From the NCBI GenBank assembly GCA_020832105.1, contig JAFIFH010000002.1, forward strand, positions 1 through 64,000: 64,000 nucleotides of DNA. The letters are read 5' to 3'. The DNA is from Idiomarina sp. Lineage in GTDB: Bacteria > Pseudomonadota > Gammaproteobacteria > Enterobacterales > Alteromonadaceae. Positions 31,932-39,361 of the stretch are shown here, piece after piece (the stretch's first letter is position 1; every line of letters begins with the position of its first letter). Both the position numbers and the translations under genes were made by a program. The notes beneath the pieces were generated by a model. It saw nothing but the letters and a program-made list of their open reading frames with translations, was not told the origin of the DNA and searched no databases.

Positions 31932-31979
31932 AAAATGACCCAAAGTGACGATTGTTAGCATGGCAATAGACGTTAATCT
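31932..31979 (+). promoter_or_regulatory. Shared curlin promoter element, site 1
   Basis: 26-bp element AAAAT-N3-CCAA-N6-GATTG-TTA at 31932-31957, whose last six bases TTGTTA (31952-31957) make a -35 box. After 16 bp comes TAATCT (31974-31979) as -10. It lies 61 bp before the first curlin ATG. The same element occurs at 34138 and 36597. CCAA/GATTG carry an imperfect inverted repeat (CAAA-N6-ATTG here, CAAT-N6-ATTG at the other two sites), suitable for a dimeric regulator such as the CsgD-like protein. Confidence 0.7.
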
Positions 31980-32018
31980 TACAGCGTGTTTTCCACAACA
32001 ATAACGAGTTAATTTGCA

Positions 32019-32405
32019 ATGTTTAAAATAACCGTCACGTCTTTTCTGCTTATTCTGGCGATGTGTTCCTCTACTCCAATGGCACATGCGAATCAATCTT
32101 TATCCGCACCACTGCAGAGTCTTATTGATCGACAGGTTATGAGCACTTTGCAGACACAGAGCGCAGTGCAGTCACAAGGTCAGCTTCTGGCACTTGAGCA
32201 AATTGGTCAGGGAAACAGCTTCTATTCACTTCAACAGGGTTTTGGTAACCGAATCTATGCTGTTCAGCACGGTCGGGGTCATTCCGCAGTCATTAGTCAG
32301 GTTGGTACCGATAATGTGATCCAGCTTGCGCAGTATGGTGAAGCGAAAGGGATCATGGTGCAGCAATTAGGTCACCAGACACTTGTTCAAATCGAGCAGT
32401 ACTAA
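32019..32405 (+). CDS. Small curlin-repeat protein, CsgB-like
   Basis: A 128-residue exported protein. The signal peptide ends at AHA (residue 24). A short helical segment (SLSAPLQSLIDRQVMSTL) precedes about five curlin repeats of the form x5-Q-x-G-x2-N: LEQIGQGN, LQQGFGN, VQHGRGH, ISQVGTDN, LAQYGEAK and VQQLGHQT, ending IEQY. Its size and position before a large curlin suggest the minor curlin/nucleator CsgB; E. coli CsgB likewise seeds CsgA polymerisation at the cell surface. It lies 21 bp before the giant curlin gene in one operon. Whether it acts as nucleator or as a fibre subunit is not shown by sequence. Confidence 0.85.
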   Translation: MFKITVTSFLLILAMCSSTPMAHANQSLSAPLQSLIDRQVMSTLQTQSAVQSQGQLLALEQIGQGNSFYSLQQGFGNRIYAVQHGRGHSAVISQVGTDNVIQLAQYGEAKGIMVQQLGHQTLVQIEQY

Positions 32406-32426
32406 AACAATAACAGGGAGACAATT

Positions 32427-33971
32427 ATGTCGATCTTTACGAGCAAAAAAAGTGTATTAGCGATCGCAGTTAGTTTAGCCGTTTCAAGCGCCGCGATGGC
32501 CAGTTCAAACGATGCGTTCCTTGATCAGGAAGGCCTTGATAACGTTGCCAATATTGACCAACAGGGGTCTCTCCATTTTGGCAATGCCCTGCAGGTCGGT
32601 GACTTAAACGAGTTAAGCCTTATCCAGCACGATACCTGGCAAATCGCTGAAAGTTTTCAGGTAGGTGATGGAAACTGGACCAATATCGAGCAATACGACT
32701 TCTGGCAAGAAGCCTTCAGTTACGCATTCGGTGATGGAAACCGCATTGATATTTTCCAGGACGATTTCTATAACATCGCAGTCGCAGACATTTTCGGTAA
32801 CGAAAATGACGTGGAGGTTGAGCAAATAGGTGGTCAGAACCTATCCCAGACATTCCTCTCCGGTGATATGAACGATGTCTATGTGCAGCAGGTGGGTGGC
32901 GACTTCAACGAAGCAACCGTGGATCTGGCAGGCAATTCAAATGACGTCACCATTATGCAGCAAGGGTCCAGCAACTGGAGCCTAATCGAGTTAACCGGTG
33001 ACAGTAACGTCGTTAGCAGCGAGACCCAGGGTTCAGGTAATGAGACTGGCGTATTGTTTGGTGCAGGTAGCGATAACGTTTTTGATTTCTACCAACAAGG
33101 TGACTCCCACGTTGCGGGTATCGTCGGCTTTAATGGTGACGGTAACACCGTGTTTACCTTCCAGGAAGGTTTTAACAACGTATTTATCGCCTATGACTTT
33201 GATGGCAGCGACAACTACCTGGATGTATTCCAGGATGGTACCAGCAACTTGTTTTTACTTGACCCATTAAGTGGCGATGACAACATTGTACTGGCATCGC
33301 AAACCGGTAGTTTCAACGAAATCCAGGGCCCGTCTGGTCTGGTTGGCAACGATAACCAGATTGATGTGTTGCAGGATGGTGATGACAACACTGCCTTATT
33401 CGAGACTTCGGGTGATTCCCATAACGTCACTATTGAGCAGACTGGCGATTTCAACCAGGCTATTGCTTTATCATACGGAAACAGCAACTCAGTTTATGCC
33501 AGTTCAGACGGTGATTTTAACCTAAATGGCGTTGCCGCAGATGGCAATATGAACGATATCTCTTCAATGCAAATCGGTGATTTCAACTTCGCCATTGTCG
33601 AGTTCCAGGGCGACAATAACCAGGCAGAGCTGCTCCAGGACGGCTTAGGAAACGAAGCTGAGATTTTTGCACCTGGCGCTGACTCGACCATGTTGCAGGC
33701 GTCTCAAGTTGGCGACCTTAACCTGATTGACATGCTCATCACGGGTTCAAACAATACCATTATGCTATCGCAAAGTGGTTTAGCGAATGACATCGTTGGC
33801 ATGAGCGGTTTAGGTAGCTCCTTTGTCGTCGGCGGCAACGGTGGCACCATCGACATCTCACAACAAGGTTCTTTCAACGTTGTTATGGGCCAGCAATTGT
33901 CTGATGCCAGCACTATGGTTGTATCGCAAATTGGTGTCGGCAACGTCGCCACCATTAGCCAAACAAACTAA
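32427..33971 (+). CDS. Giant curlin-repeat protein (CsgA-like, about 20 repeats)
   Basis: A 514-residue exported protein, over three times E. coli CsgA (151 aa, five repeats). The signal peptide ends at AMA (near residue 25). The rest is about 40 turns of Gly-x-x-Asn type, i.e. about 20 two-strand repeats of about 22 residues, predicted to form a beta-solenoid amyloid. One face keeps Q-x-G-x-x-N (QVGDLN, QIGGQN, QTGDFN); the other has hydrophobic-x-G-[DNS]-x-N (LSGDMN, LAGNSN, LTGDSN). Early turns are replaced by aromatic variants HDTW, YDFW and DDFY. The C-terminus (GGNGGTIDISQQGSFNVV onward) matches that of the other giant curlin at 36820. Very acidic, almost no basic residues. Ends at a strong terminator. 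Confidence 0.9.
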   Translation: MSIFTSKKSVLAIAVSLAVSSAAMASSNDAFLDQEGLDNVANIDQQGSLHFGNALQVGDLNELSLIQHDTWQIAESFQVGDGNWTNIEQYDFWQEAFSYAFGDGNRIDIFQDDFYNIAVADIFGNENDVEVEQIGGQNLSQTFLSGDMNDVYVQQVGGDFNEATVDLAGNSNDVTIMQQGSSNWSLIELTGDSNVVSSETQGSGNETGVLFGAGSDNVFDFYQQGDSHVAGIVGFNGDGNTVFTFQEGFNNVFIAYDFDGSDNYLDVFQDGTSNLFLLDPLSGDDNIVLASQTGSFNEIQGPSGLVGNDNQIDVLQDGDDNTALFETSGDSHNVTIEQTGDFNQAIALSYGNSNSVYASSDGDFNLNGVAADGNMNDISSMQIGDFNFAIVEFQGDNNQAELLQDGLGNEAEIFAPGADSTMLQASQVGDLNLIDMLITGSNNTIMLSQSGLANDIVGMSGLGSSFVVGGNGGTIDISQQGSFNVVMGQQLSDASTMVVSQIGVGNVATISQTN

Positions 33972-33988
33972 AAGCGGCTTCTGACATA

Positions 33989-34019
33989 ACCACCGGGTAT
34001 ATAGCCCGGTGGTTTTTTT
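33989..34019 (+). terminator. Intrinsic terminator after the first giant curlin
   Basis: ACCACCGGG (33989-33997) pairs with CCCGGTGGT (34005-34013), followed by a run of seven T. It separates the structural pair csgB-like/giant curlin from the secretion genes. Confidence 0.93.
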
Positions 34020-34137
34020 GTTTTAGCCCTAGTATGAAGGTACTACTTAGATCCTGCTAAAAACCATCATCAAAGATCCTATAAGCCCCTGTTAATCCTG
34101 ATTTTTACTGCTTAAGTACGGGCTTTTAGCTGAACAT

Positions 34138-34185
34138 AAAATAGCCCAATAATACGATTGTTAAGGCTCAGCAAAGGGCTAATGT
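34138..34185 (+). promoter_or_regulatory. Shared curlin promoter element, site 2
   Basis: 26-bp element AAAAT-N3-CCAA-N6-GATTG-TTA at 34138-34163. TTGTTA (34158-34163) acts as -35 and TAATGT (34180-34185) as -10 after 16 bp, the same geometry as site 1. It is 59 bp before the start of the His-rich CsgB-like gene and would drive that gene with csgE, csgF and csgG. The dyad CAAT-N6-ATTG is exact here. Confidence 0.7.
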
Positions 34186-34222
34186 ACTAGCACCACCGAT
34201 TGATATCCTGAAGGAAATCACC

Positions 34223-34672
34223 ATGGCTTCACTAAAAAAAATCATAAGTTTAGCCGTCGCATTATGGCTTACCACGCCGATAGCGAGCGCTCAGGCAGAA
34301 CTGCCAATGGGTCTGGCGAGCTTATTAGAAATGAATCAGATGGCAAGCTTATCAGGCTTGAACGCACCGGCTATTCACGGGCATACCCTGCATCTGGAAC
34401 AGGTGGGGCATGCGCACCACGCTTCTATTTTCCAGGTCGGCGACCGGCATCATGCCGAGGTCTCTCAGCAAGGCGCATATAATCAAATACACGCTAGTCA
34501 GTTCGGCCAGGGAAACAACATATACGCGACCCAGAGCGGTCATTACAACCGCGCCTACTTGTATCAGGAAGGCTTTAATAATGTGGTCTTTCTGGAGCAG
34601 CATGGTAACCACGGTTTAGCAATTGTGGCCCAATATGGCTCTGATATGACCGCCACGGTCACTCAGTACTAG
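34223..34672 (+). CDS. Histidine-rich small curlin, CsgB-like
   Basis: A 149-residue exported protein, signal peptide ending about ASA/QA (residues 22-25). About five to six curlin repeats follow a short helical stretch: LEQVGHAH, FQVGDRHH, SQQGAYN, SQFGQGN, TQSGHYN, YQEGFNN, LEQHGNHG and VAQYGSDM, ending VTQY. Twelve histidines fall at residues 52, 54, 57, 63, 65, 66, 76, 77, 90, 107, 127 and 130, eight of them within 26 residues and mostly in the turns. That could bind metal or make assembly pH-dependent. It begins the operon with csgE, csgF and csgG, so it is probably the nucleator or a second minor subunit. Confidence 0.85.
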   Translation: MASLKKIISLAVALWLTTPIASAQAELPMGLASLLEMNQMASLSGLNAPAIHGHTLHLEQVGHAHHASIFQVGDRHHAEVSQQGAYNQIHASQFGQGNNIYATQSGHYNRAYLYQEGFNNVVFLEQHGNHGLAIVAQYGSDMTATVTQY

Positions 34673-34681
34673 GTGCCCCGG

Positions 34682-35143
34682 ATGAAACTCGTATGTTTGT
34701 CGGGTCGGTTATCTTGTGTTGCGTGGTTTGCCGCGGCCTTGCTCCTGATGAGTTCAACGTCGACGGTCGCACGCAGTCTGACATTGCCTGAAGCACCTCC
34801 ACGCGCCGTTAGTGAAGGCGGAGATATTGAATTGAGTGGCATTGTCCTTGACCGAACCATCACCCGTTTTGGCAAAGATTTCTTCTTCTATTACACCGGT
34901 TACTGGCGCGACGTGCCGGATACTGAAGGCCTGACGGTGGTCATTCACGAGCAGGTTTACCCCCAGGCTGGCACCAGGTTATGGGTGGAGATGGAGCAGG
35001 AAACTATTTTTCAGACATATTTTGGAAGACGGCACACCGACGTTAAAAAGGTGGCTGAACAAGCGGTACTCATTAGCTTAGATAAGGTAGTAGAAATAAA
35101 GGCTCGAGCAGCCGCCGACTCTATCTTAGAAAAATTACAATAA
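34682..35143 (+). CDS. csgE: CsgE, curli secretion accessory factor
   Basis: A 153-residue protein (E. coli 129) with a hydrophobic signal region near residues 10-31. The mature part has the family features: GIVLDRTITRFGKDFFFYYTGYW, then TVVIHEQ and GTRLWVEMEQETIFQTYFGRR, which match the conserved CsgE core. CsgE is a periplasmic cap for the CsgG pore and delivers curlins. I use the ATG at 34682; a GTG at 34673 overlaps no ribosome-binding site. It starts 9 bp after the curlin stop and 9 bp before csgF. Confidence 0.92.
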   Translation: MKLVCLSGRLSCVAWFAAALLLMSSTSTVARSLTLPEAPPRAVSEGGDIELSGIVLDRTITRFGKDFFFYYTGYWRDVPDTEGLTVVIHEQVYPQAGTRLWVEMEQETIFQTYFGRRHTDVKKVAEQAVLISLDKVVEIKARAAADSILEKLQ

Positions 35144-35152
35144 GGTAAGGTT

Positions 35153-35551
35153 ATGAAAAAAATAATTAAAACATCATGCATAGTTATTGGCGCATTTGCC
35201 TCCACCCAGGCAATTGCGACCCAATTAGTTTACGAGCCAATTAATCCAAGCTTTGGTGGCAACCCAATGAACGGGTCATACCTGTTACAAAAAGCGCAGA
35301 GTCAGAACGCTCACCGACCGGATACGAATCAGCGCTCCTTTGTACAACGCTTTCAGGAGCAATTAGAGCGCAATATCATCAACAGTTTAACCCGACGTAT
35401 TGCAGACGGTGATCTGGTGGAGGGCATATACGATACCGGTGAGTATACCGTTGAGGTAACTGGTCAGGCGGATGGCAGTGTGTTGGTTTACATTACCAAT
35501 AATGCTACCGGCGAAGTTACCATTATCACGATGCCTGGTTGGGGAGGTTAA
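35153..35551 (+). CDS. csgF: CsgF, curli assembly factor
   Basis: A 132-residue exported protein (E. coli 138), signal peptide ending at AIA (near residue 22). The mature N-terminus TQLVYEPINPSFGGNPMNG holds the hallmark NP-x-FGGNP that inserts into the CsgG channel and forms the second constriction. A helical middle and a C-terminal beta domain follow. CsgF couples CsgG secretion to nucleation at the cell surface. Its stop is separated by one base from csgG, so the two are translationally coupled. Confidence 0.95.
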   Translation: MKKIIKTSCIVIGAFASTQAIATQLVYEPINPSFGGNPMNGSYLLQKAQSQNAHRPDTNQRSFVQRFQEQLERNIINSLTRRIADGDLVEGIYDTGEYTVEVTGQADGSVLVYITNNATGEVTIITMPGWGG

Positions 35552-35552
35552 C

Positions 35553-36314
35553 ATGCGTAAACTCATGATAACTGCTCTGACGGCAGTGTTGGTGTCTGGC
35601 TGTTCGATTATGCCTAAACCAACAAACTTCAATATTGAGCCTGCCACCATCGATGCTCGCAGCGCGATTATGGAATATCTGCGCGAACAGCCGCGGCCCG
35701 CGACACCAATCCCAGTCACTGTATATGCATTTCGTGATCAAACTGGTCAGTATAAGCCCCAGGCAAATGTTTCCAGCTTCTCCACTGCGGTTACTCAAGG
35801 GGGAACATCAATGATGATGCAGCTCTTACTTGATTCCGGGTGGTTTGCGCCACTGGAGCGAGAGAATCTGCAAAACCTTCTGACTGAGCGCCAGATTCAT
35901 AATTCGGCTCGTAACGGGCAGGAGCTTCCACCACTAAAAGAAGCGCGGCTTATGCTTGAGGGGGGGATCATCAGCTATGACACCAATACCACCACGGGCG
36001 GTGTTGGCGCTGAGTATTTTGGTATTGGCGCCTCAGAGATGTATCGGGAAGATCAGGTGAGCGTGTATTTACGTGCCGTTGACGTCCATACCGGCCAGGT
36101 TCTGCTCTCGGTTTCTGCAACAAAGAAAGTATTTTCCATGGAGCTTCGCGCCGGGCTCTTCCGTTATGTTTCGCTGAATCGTCTACTTGAAGCTGAGGCT
36201 GGGTTTTCAATGAATGAACCCGTTCAACATTCAGTTCAGCGAGCCATGGAAACTGCACTGGTTGAATTAATCGAAGAGGGTCAGGTTCGCGGTTTTTGGC
36301 GCTCGCAAAGTTAA
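35553..36314 (+). CDS. csgG: CsgG, curli secretion channel lipoprotein
   Basis: A 253-residue protein with lipobox LVSGC (Cys near residue 16). Conserved core: VTVYAFRDQTGQYKPQAN, SSFSTAVTQGGTSMMMQLL, FAPLERENLQNLLTERQI, EGGIISYDTNTTTGGVGAEYFGIG and FRYVSLNRLLEAEAGFSMNEPVQ, all aligned with E. coli CsgG (277 aa) apart from the shorter C-terminal tail. CsgG forms a nonameric outer-membrane pore that exports curlins without energy. The ATG at 35553 follows GGGGAGG by 4-5 nt. It is the last gene before an intrinsic terminator. Confidence 0.97.
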   Translation: MRKLMITALTAVLVSGCSIMPKPTNFNIEPATIDARSAIMEYLREQPRPATPIPVTVYAFRDQTGQYKPQANVSSFSTAVTQGGTSMMMQLLLDSGWFAPLERENLQNLLTERQIHNSARNGQELPPLKEARLMLEGGIISYDTNTTTGGVGAEYFGIGASEMYREDQVSVYLRAVDVHTGQVLLSVSATKKVFSMELRAGLFRYVSLNRLLEAEAGFSMNEPVQHSVQRAMETALVELIEEGQVRGFWRSQS

Positions 36315-36351
36315 TTTACTCATTAGTAAGTCATAGCCATAATTTATTTTA

Positions 36352-36378
36352 AAAGGTCGCATAGTTGCGGCCTTTTTT
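36352..36378 (+). terminator. Intrinsic terminator after csgG
   Basis: AAAGGTCGCA (36352-36361) pairs with TGCGGCCTTT (36366-36375), with one G-T pair, followed by a six-T run. Confidence 0.9.
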
Positions 36379-36596
36379 ATTGTTAATTCTGTTTTTATAA
36401 ATGATGTAAATGTAGGGTTTTGTCTATTTCTGTATATTACGAATGGTTTTAATGAATTGCTTTTTAGTGATGAAATAGATTAAAAGAAACCTAGTTCTAA
36501 TGGCGTAGTCCTAACATCCTTGTTTTGCCCGTTCTGTTTCATAAGCACTTGTTTACAAGTGTCTTTATCAGAATTCCTTTCAAGCCGCTCAGCCTA
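36379..36596. other. AT-rich gap before the second giant curlin promoter
   Basis: About 220 bp of AT-rich sequence without ORF. Nothing recognised apart from its strong AT content, which together with 31709-31931 marks the regions upstream of curlin promoters in this locus. Confidence 0.4.
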
Positions 36597-36645
36597 AAAA
36601 TACGCCAATAAGATGATTGCTACCCTAAGCCATATGAACCAATCT
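36597..36645 (+). promoter_or_regulatory. Shared curlin promoter element, site 3
   Basis: 26-bp element AAAAT-N3-CCAA-N6-GATTG-CTA at 36597-36622. TTGCTA (36617-36622) acts as -35 and CAATCT (36640-36645) as -10 after 17 bp. The dyad CAAT-N6-ATTG is exact. Unlike sites 1 and 2 it is 197 bp from the start codon, leaving a leader of about 170 nt in which I saw no ORF. Confidence 0.65.
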
Positions 36646-36819
36646 TTACGTGAGGTTTACACATGCCAGTTTAAATATCCGAATAGAGTGCTCTCTCACT
36701 GTTATCGGTCTGGTATGCAACATGGAAGACCCGGCCCAATATAGGGCAGAAGTCTCGCTTATATATTTAAGCAACACTTAGCACAGTGGAAACTGTCGAT
36801 AACAAAAATAGGATTAATT

Positions 36820-38463
36820 ATGAAAACTTTAAAAGCAACCAAGTCAGCTTTAGCACTTTCCGTAGCCTTAGCTATCTCAGGTGCAGCATATGCGAGCAAT
36901 AACGACATCGACCTGCTTCAGGACGGCGTGCAAAACTTTGCTCAGATTTCTCAGGACGGCGACAATTTGAATGCAGAAGCGGTTCAGGTTGGTGACGACA
37001 ATATGGTACTAATTGACCAGAGCGGCGGTTTTAGTTTCTGGATTTTCAATATGGGTAATGACGCTTTTTCCGGCCAATTTGGTGATGGCAATGATGCGAC
37101 TATTGAGCAAGATGGGTATGAACAGGACGCATACTCCACGCAAGAGGGTTCCGGCAACGTCACCACAGTGACCCAGCAGGATATTGGCGGCAACGATGCC
37201 CGGGTTGAATTATTTGGTGACGATAACAACGCAGTGGTTGCACAACTGCTTGGCGGCCTTAGTGGGGCGACCATCCTGGTAACGGGTAGCGGCAACTTCG
37301 CGAGCATCGAACAGTGGGCAGCGGATAATCAGGCTGAAATCATTACCACAGGCGACATGAACAGCGCGGATATCTTCCAGGCTGGCGTATCGAACGACGC
37401 GTGGGTTGAACAAGATGGCGACAATAACGATAGCGTTATTGAGCAGCTCGGTATGTTTAATGATGCCGAAATTTTGACTGAAGGCAGTGATAACGTGTCG
37501 ACCATTGAACAACTTGGCATGGACAGTTCTGCTGAAATATGGGCTGATGGTGATGGCAACATCCAGACAATTGTGCAGTCAGGTTTAGATCACGAGGCTA
37601 CAAGCTGGGCACTGGGCAATAGTAACGTCAGTTCGCAAACCCAAAGTGGCTCAGGCAACAGCTCGGTGATTTATCTCAGTGGTGACGATAACTTGGCTGA
37701 AACCTCTCAAAGCGGTGATTCGCATAGTGCTAGTTTTGCTGCTTACGGCAGTGGCAACACTGCCGCAGTAGAGCAGGTTGGCAATGACAACGTTACAGAT
37801 CTGACTGTTGCAGGTTCTTTCAATACATTCGATGTGTATCAACGTCAGTACGACAATGAACTTACTTCGGACGTGACTGGCAATTACAACGAGGTTTCCG
37901 TGTTCCAACATGGGCATAGTAATCAAGTCGCGATTACTATTCATGGTGATTCGAATTTAGTTGATGTGCGCGAACCAGTTGGAGATCGTCGCTTTAGTGA
38001 AACTAATGTTTATTTTGATGGTGACGGCAACGAGCTCTATGCTTCAGCAAGAGCTGGTAGTGGCCAATTTATGAACTTTGATATGACTGGTGACGATAAT
38101 ACTATCAGTTCGACACAGTTTCATAATGGTGTAAGTCTGGATATCACAACAGATGGACAATACGTGCAAGGGAACCAAGTTATTACAGACCAAGCTGGTG
38201 CGTTCAGCTCCATTTCATTGCTGCTCTCAGGTTCAATGAACAACATCAATATGACTCAGGGCGGCCCATCGGGCAACGCGAGTAACAGCATTGAAGGACT
38301 TAATGGTTCAGAGTACTTTCAAGTTGGTGGTGACAATGGTTATGTGAGTCTTTATCAGCAAGGTGCTCAAAACGTCATTCAAGGTGCTCAAATGAGTCAC
38401 GACAGCTCTATCTCCGTGTCGCAAGTTGGTACATTCAATACTGCGGTTGTGAGCCAGTTCTGA
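36820..38463 (+). CDS. Second giant curlin-repeat protein (CsgA-like)
   Basis: A 547-residue exported protein, signal peptide ending at AYA (near residue 26). It carries about 20 two-strand curlin repeats with the same alternation as the 514-aa protein: Q-type turns (QDGVQN, QVGDDN, QDGDNN, QSGSGN, QVGNDN) and G-[DNS]-x-N turns (FGDGN, FGDDNN, TGDMN, SGDDN, TGNYN). The middle and later repeats (about 370-470) are less regular. The C-terminal about 55 residues (VGGDNGYVSLYQQGAQNVIQ and then SISVSQVGTFNTAVVSQ) match the end of the other giant protein. It has its own promoter element and terminator, so it can be expressed apart from csgBA and csgEFG. Confidence 0.88.
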   Translation: MKTLKATKSALALSVALAISGAAYASNNDIDLLQDGVQNFAQISQDGDNLNAEAVQVGDDNMVLIDQSGGFSFWIFNMGNDAFSGQFGDGNDATIEQDGYEQDAYSTQEGSGNVTTVTQQDIGGNDARVELFGDDNNAVVAQLLGGLSGATILVTGSGNFASIEQWAADNQAEIITTGDMNSADIFQAGVSNDAWVEQDGDNNDSVIEQLGMFNDAEILTEGSDNVSTIEQLGMDSSAEIWADGDGNIQTIVQSGLDHEATSWALGNSNVSSQTQSGSGNSSVIYLSGDDNLAETSQSGDSHSASFAAYGSGNTAAVEQVGNDNVTDLTVAGSFNTFDVYQRQYDNELTSDVTGNYNEVSVFQHGHSNQVAITIHGDSNLVDVREPVGDRRFSETNVYFDGDGNELYASARAGSGQFMNFDMTGDDNTISSTQFHNGVSLDITTDGQYVQGNQVITDQAGAFSSISLLLSGSMNNINMTQGGPSGNASNSIEGLNGSEYFQVGGDNGYVSLYQQGAQNVIQGAQMSHDSSISVSQVGTFNTAVVSQF

Positions 38464-38505
38464 GGCTGGAGTAGTAAATAAGAATAATAAAAACAATAAA
38501 GTATC

Positions 38506-38532
38506 AAAGTCGGCATTTGCCGGCTTTTTTTT
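38506..38532 (+). terminator. Intrinsic terminator after the second giant curlin
   Basis: AAAGTCGGC(A) at 38506-38515 pairs with (T)GCCGGCTTT at 38518-38527, followed by eight T. Confidence 0.88.
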
Positions 38533-38603
38533 ACTGGAGTAAAGTGTCGGCTCATATTTCATTTGCGGAGAGAGCTGCACAATAAATCGGAACTCAGATA
38601 TAA

Positions 38604-38640
38604 AAAAAAGGGCCCACTCGATTAGGTGAACCCTTTTTTT
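38604..38640. terminator. Bidirectional terminator between the giant curlin and the CsgD-like gene
   Basis: An A-run plus GGGCCCAC (38603-38618) faces GGTGAACCC plus a T-run (38625-38640), giving an imperfect stem with A- and T-tracts on both sides. It suits termination of either convergent transcript. Confidence 0.7.
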
Positions 38641-38683
38641 ATCAAATACGCATCAGTTTTCGCTAAACAAACCTAATCACTTA

Positions 38684-39361
38684 TTACCCTTTAATACTAA
38701 AATCCGGGTGGTAATTAACAATGTTCGACTGCTGCGACCAGCGTAAAAGCTCCACTCGATTACGAGCCTGGGTTTTTCTGAATATCGATGATAAATGCGT
38801 TTTTACAGTGTGCGCGCTGATATTCAGTTGGTAGGCGACTTCTTTATTGCGTGCGCCCTGTGCCACTAACTTAACGATGTTGAGCTCCTGCTTAGTCAAG
38901 GACGTGTGTGGGAAAGCACTGTCGCTGCTATTGGTTTGCTCGATACGGCGTGTCAGCATTTCATTGACCAATTCAGACAGTAACCAGCGCGGGTAGTAAA
39001 GTTGCCCTTCACTAAGCACTTTAAAGGCGGTGAGTAACTTATCAAGCTGATCATCACTATAGATGATGCCGCGTACGCCTAAGTCGAGGGCTTGTTGCGG
39101 GTCACAGCTGCCGCGGGCCGCATCAAAGATAAAGATTGGGAATCGCTGAGCGATTAAGTTTACTTCGCTTGCGGTGTGGTTGTGAGACAACTGCTTACCC
39201 GCAAGGGAATAGGCGACCATCGCTTTTTCGTCGACATCTATATGAAATAATTCAGCTCTGGTTCGGTTTTCTGTATTTATATCAATTGAATTTGCTAACA
39301 ATGCAATATTTGTTGGTTTGGCGCTGTTAGATACAATTAGGAATTTATTATATTTAAACAT
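38684..39361 (-). CDS. csgD: CsgD-like LuxR-family transcriptional regulator
   Basis: A 225-residue protein (E. coli CsgD 216). The N-terminal part is a receiver-like domain lacking clear phosphorylation residues. It contains GVRGIIYSDDQLDKLLTAFK and GQLYYPRWLLSELVNEML, similar to the unorthodox CsgD receiver and output linker. The C-terminal LuxR helix-turn-helix is SLTKQELNIVKLVAQGARNK through SAHTVKTHLSSIFRK. It is the only transcription regulator within the curli locus and is convergent with the second giant curlin, a strong candidate to bind the three repeated promoter elements. The ATG at 39359-39361 is preferred, with GAGGG 6-7 nt upstream. Orthology to csgD is inferred from context. 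Confidence 0.82.
   Translation of the reverse strand: MFKYNKFLIVSNSAKPTNIALLANSIDINTENRTRAELFHIDVDEKAMVAYSLAGKQLSHNHTASEVNLIAQRFPIFIFDAARGSCDPQQALDLGVRGIIYSDDQLDKLLTAFKVLSEGQLYYPRWLLSELVNEMLTRRIEQTNSSDSAFPHTSLTKQELNIVKLVAQGARNKEVAYQLNISAHTVKTHLSSIFRKTQARNRVELLRWSQQSNIVNYHPDFSIKG

Noticed and set aside
32427-33971. Tandem repeat DNA that could be read as a CRISPR-like or satellite array
   Set aside because: The repetition is at protein level (curlin turns with GD.N and Q.G..N); the DNA units vary and lie in one long frame with a signal peptide.
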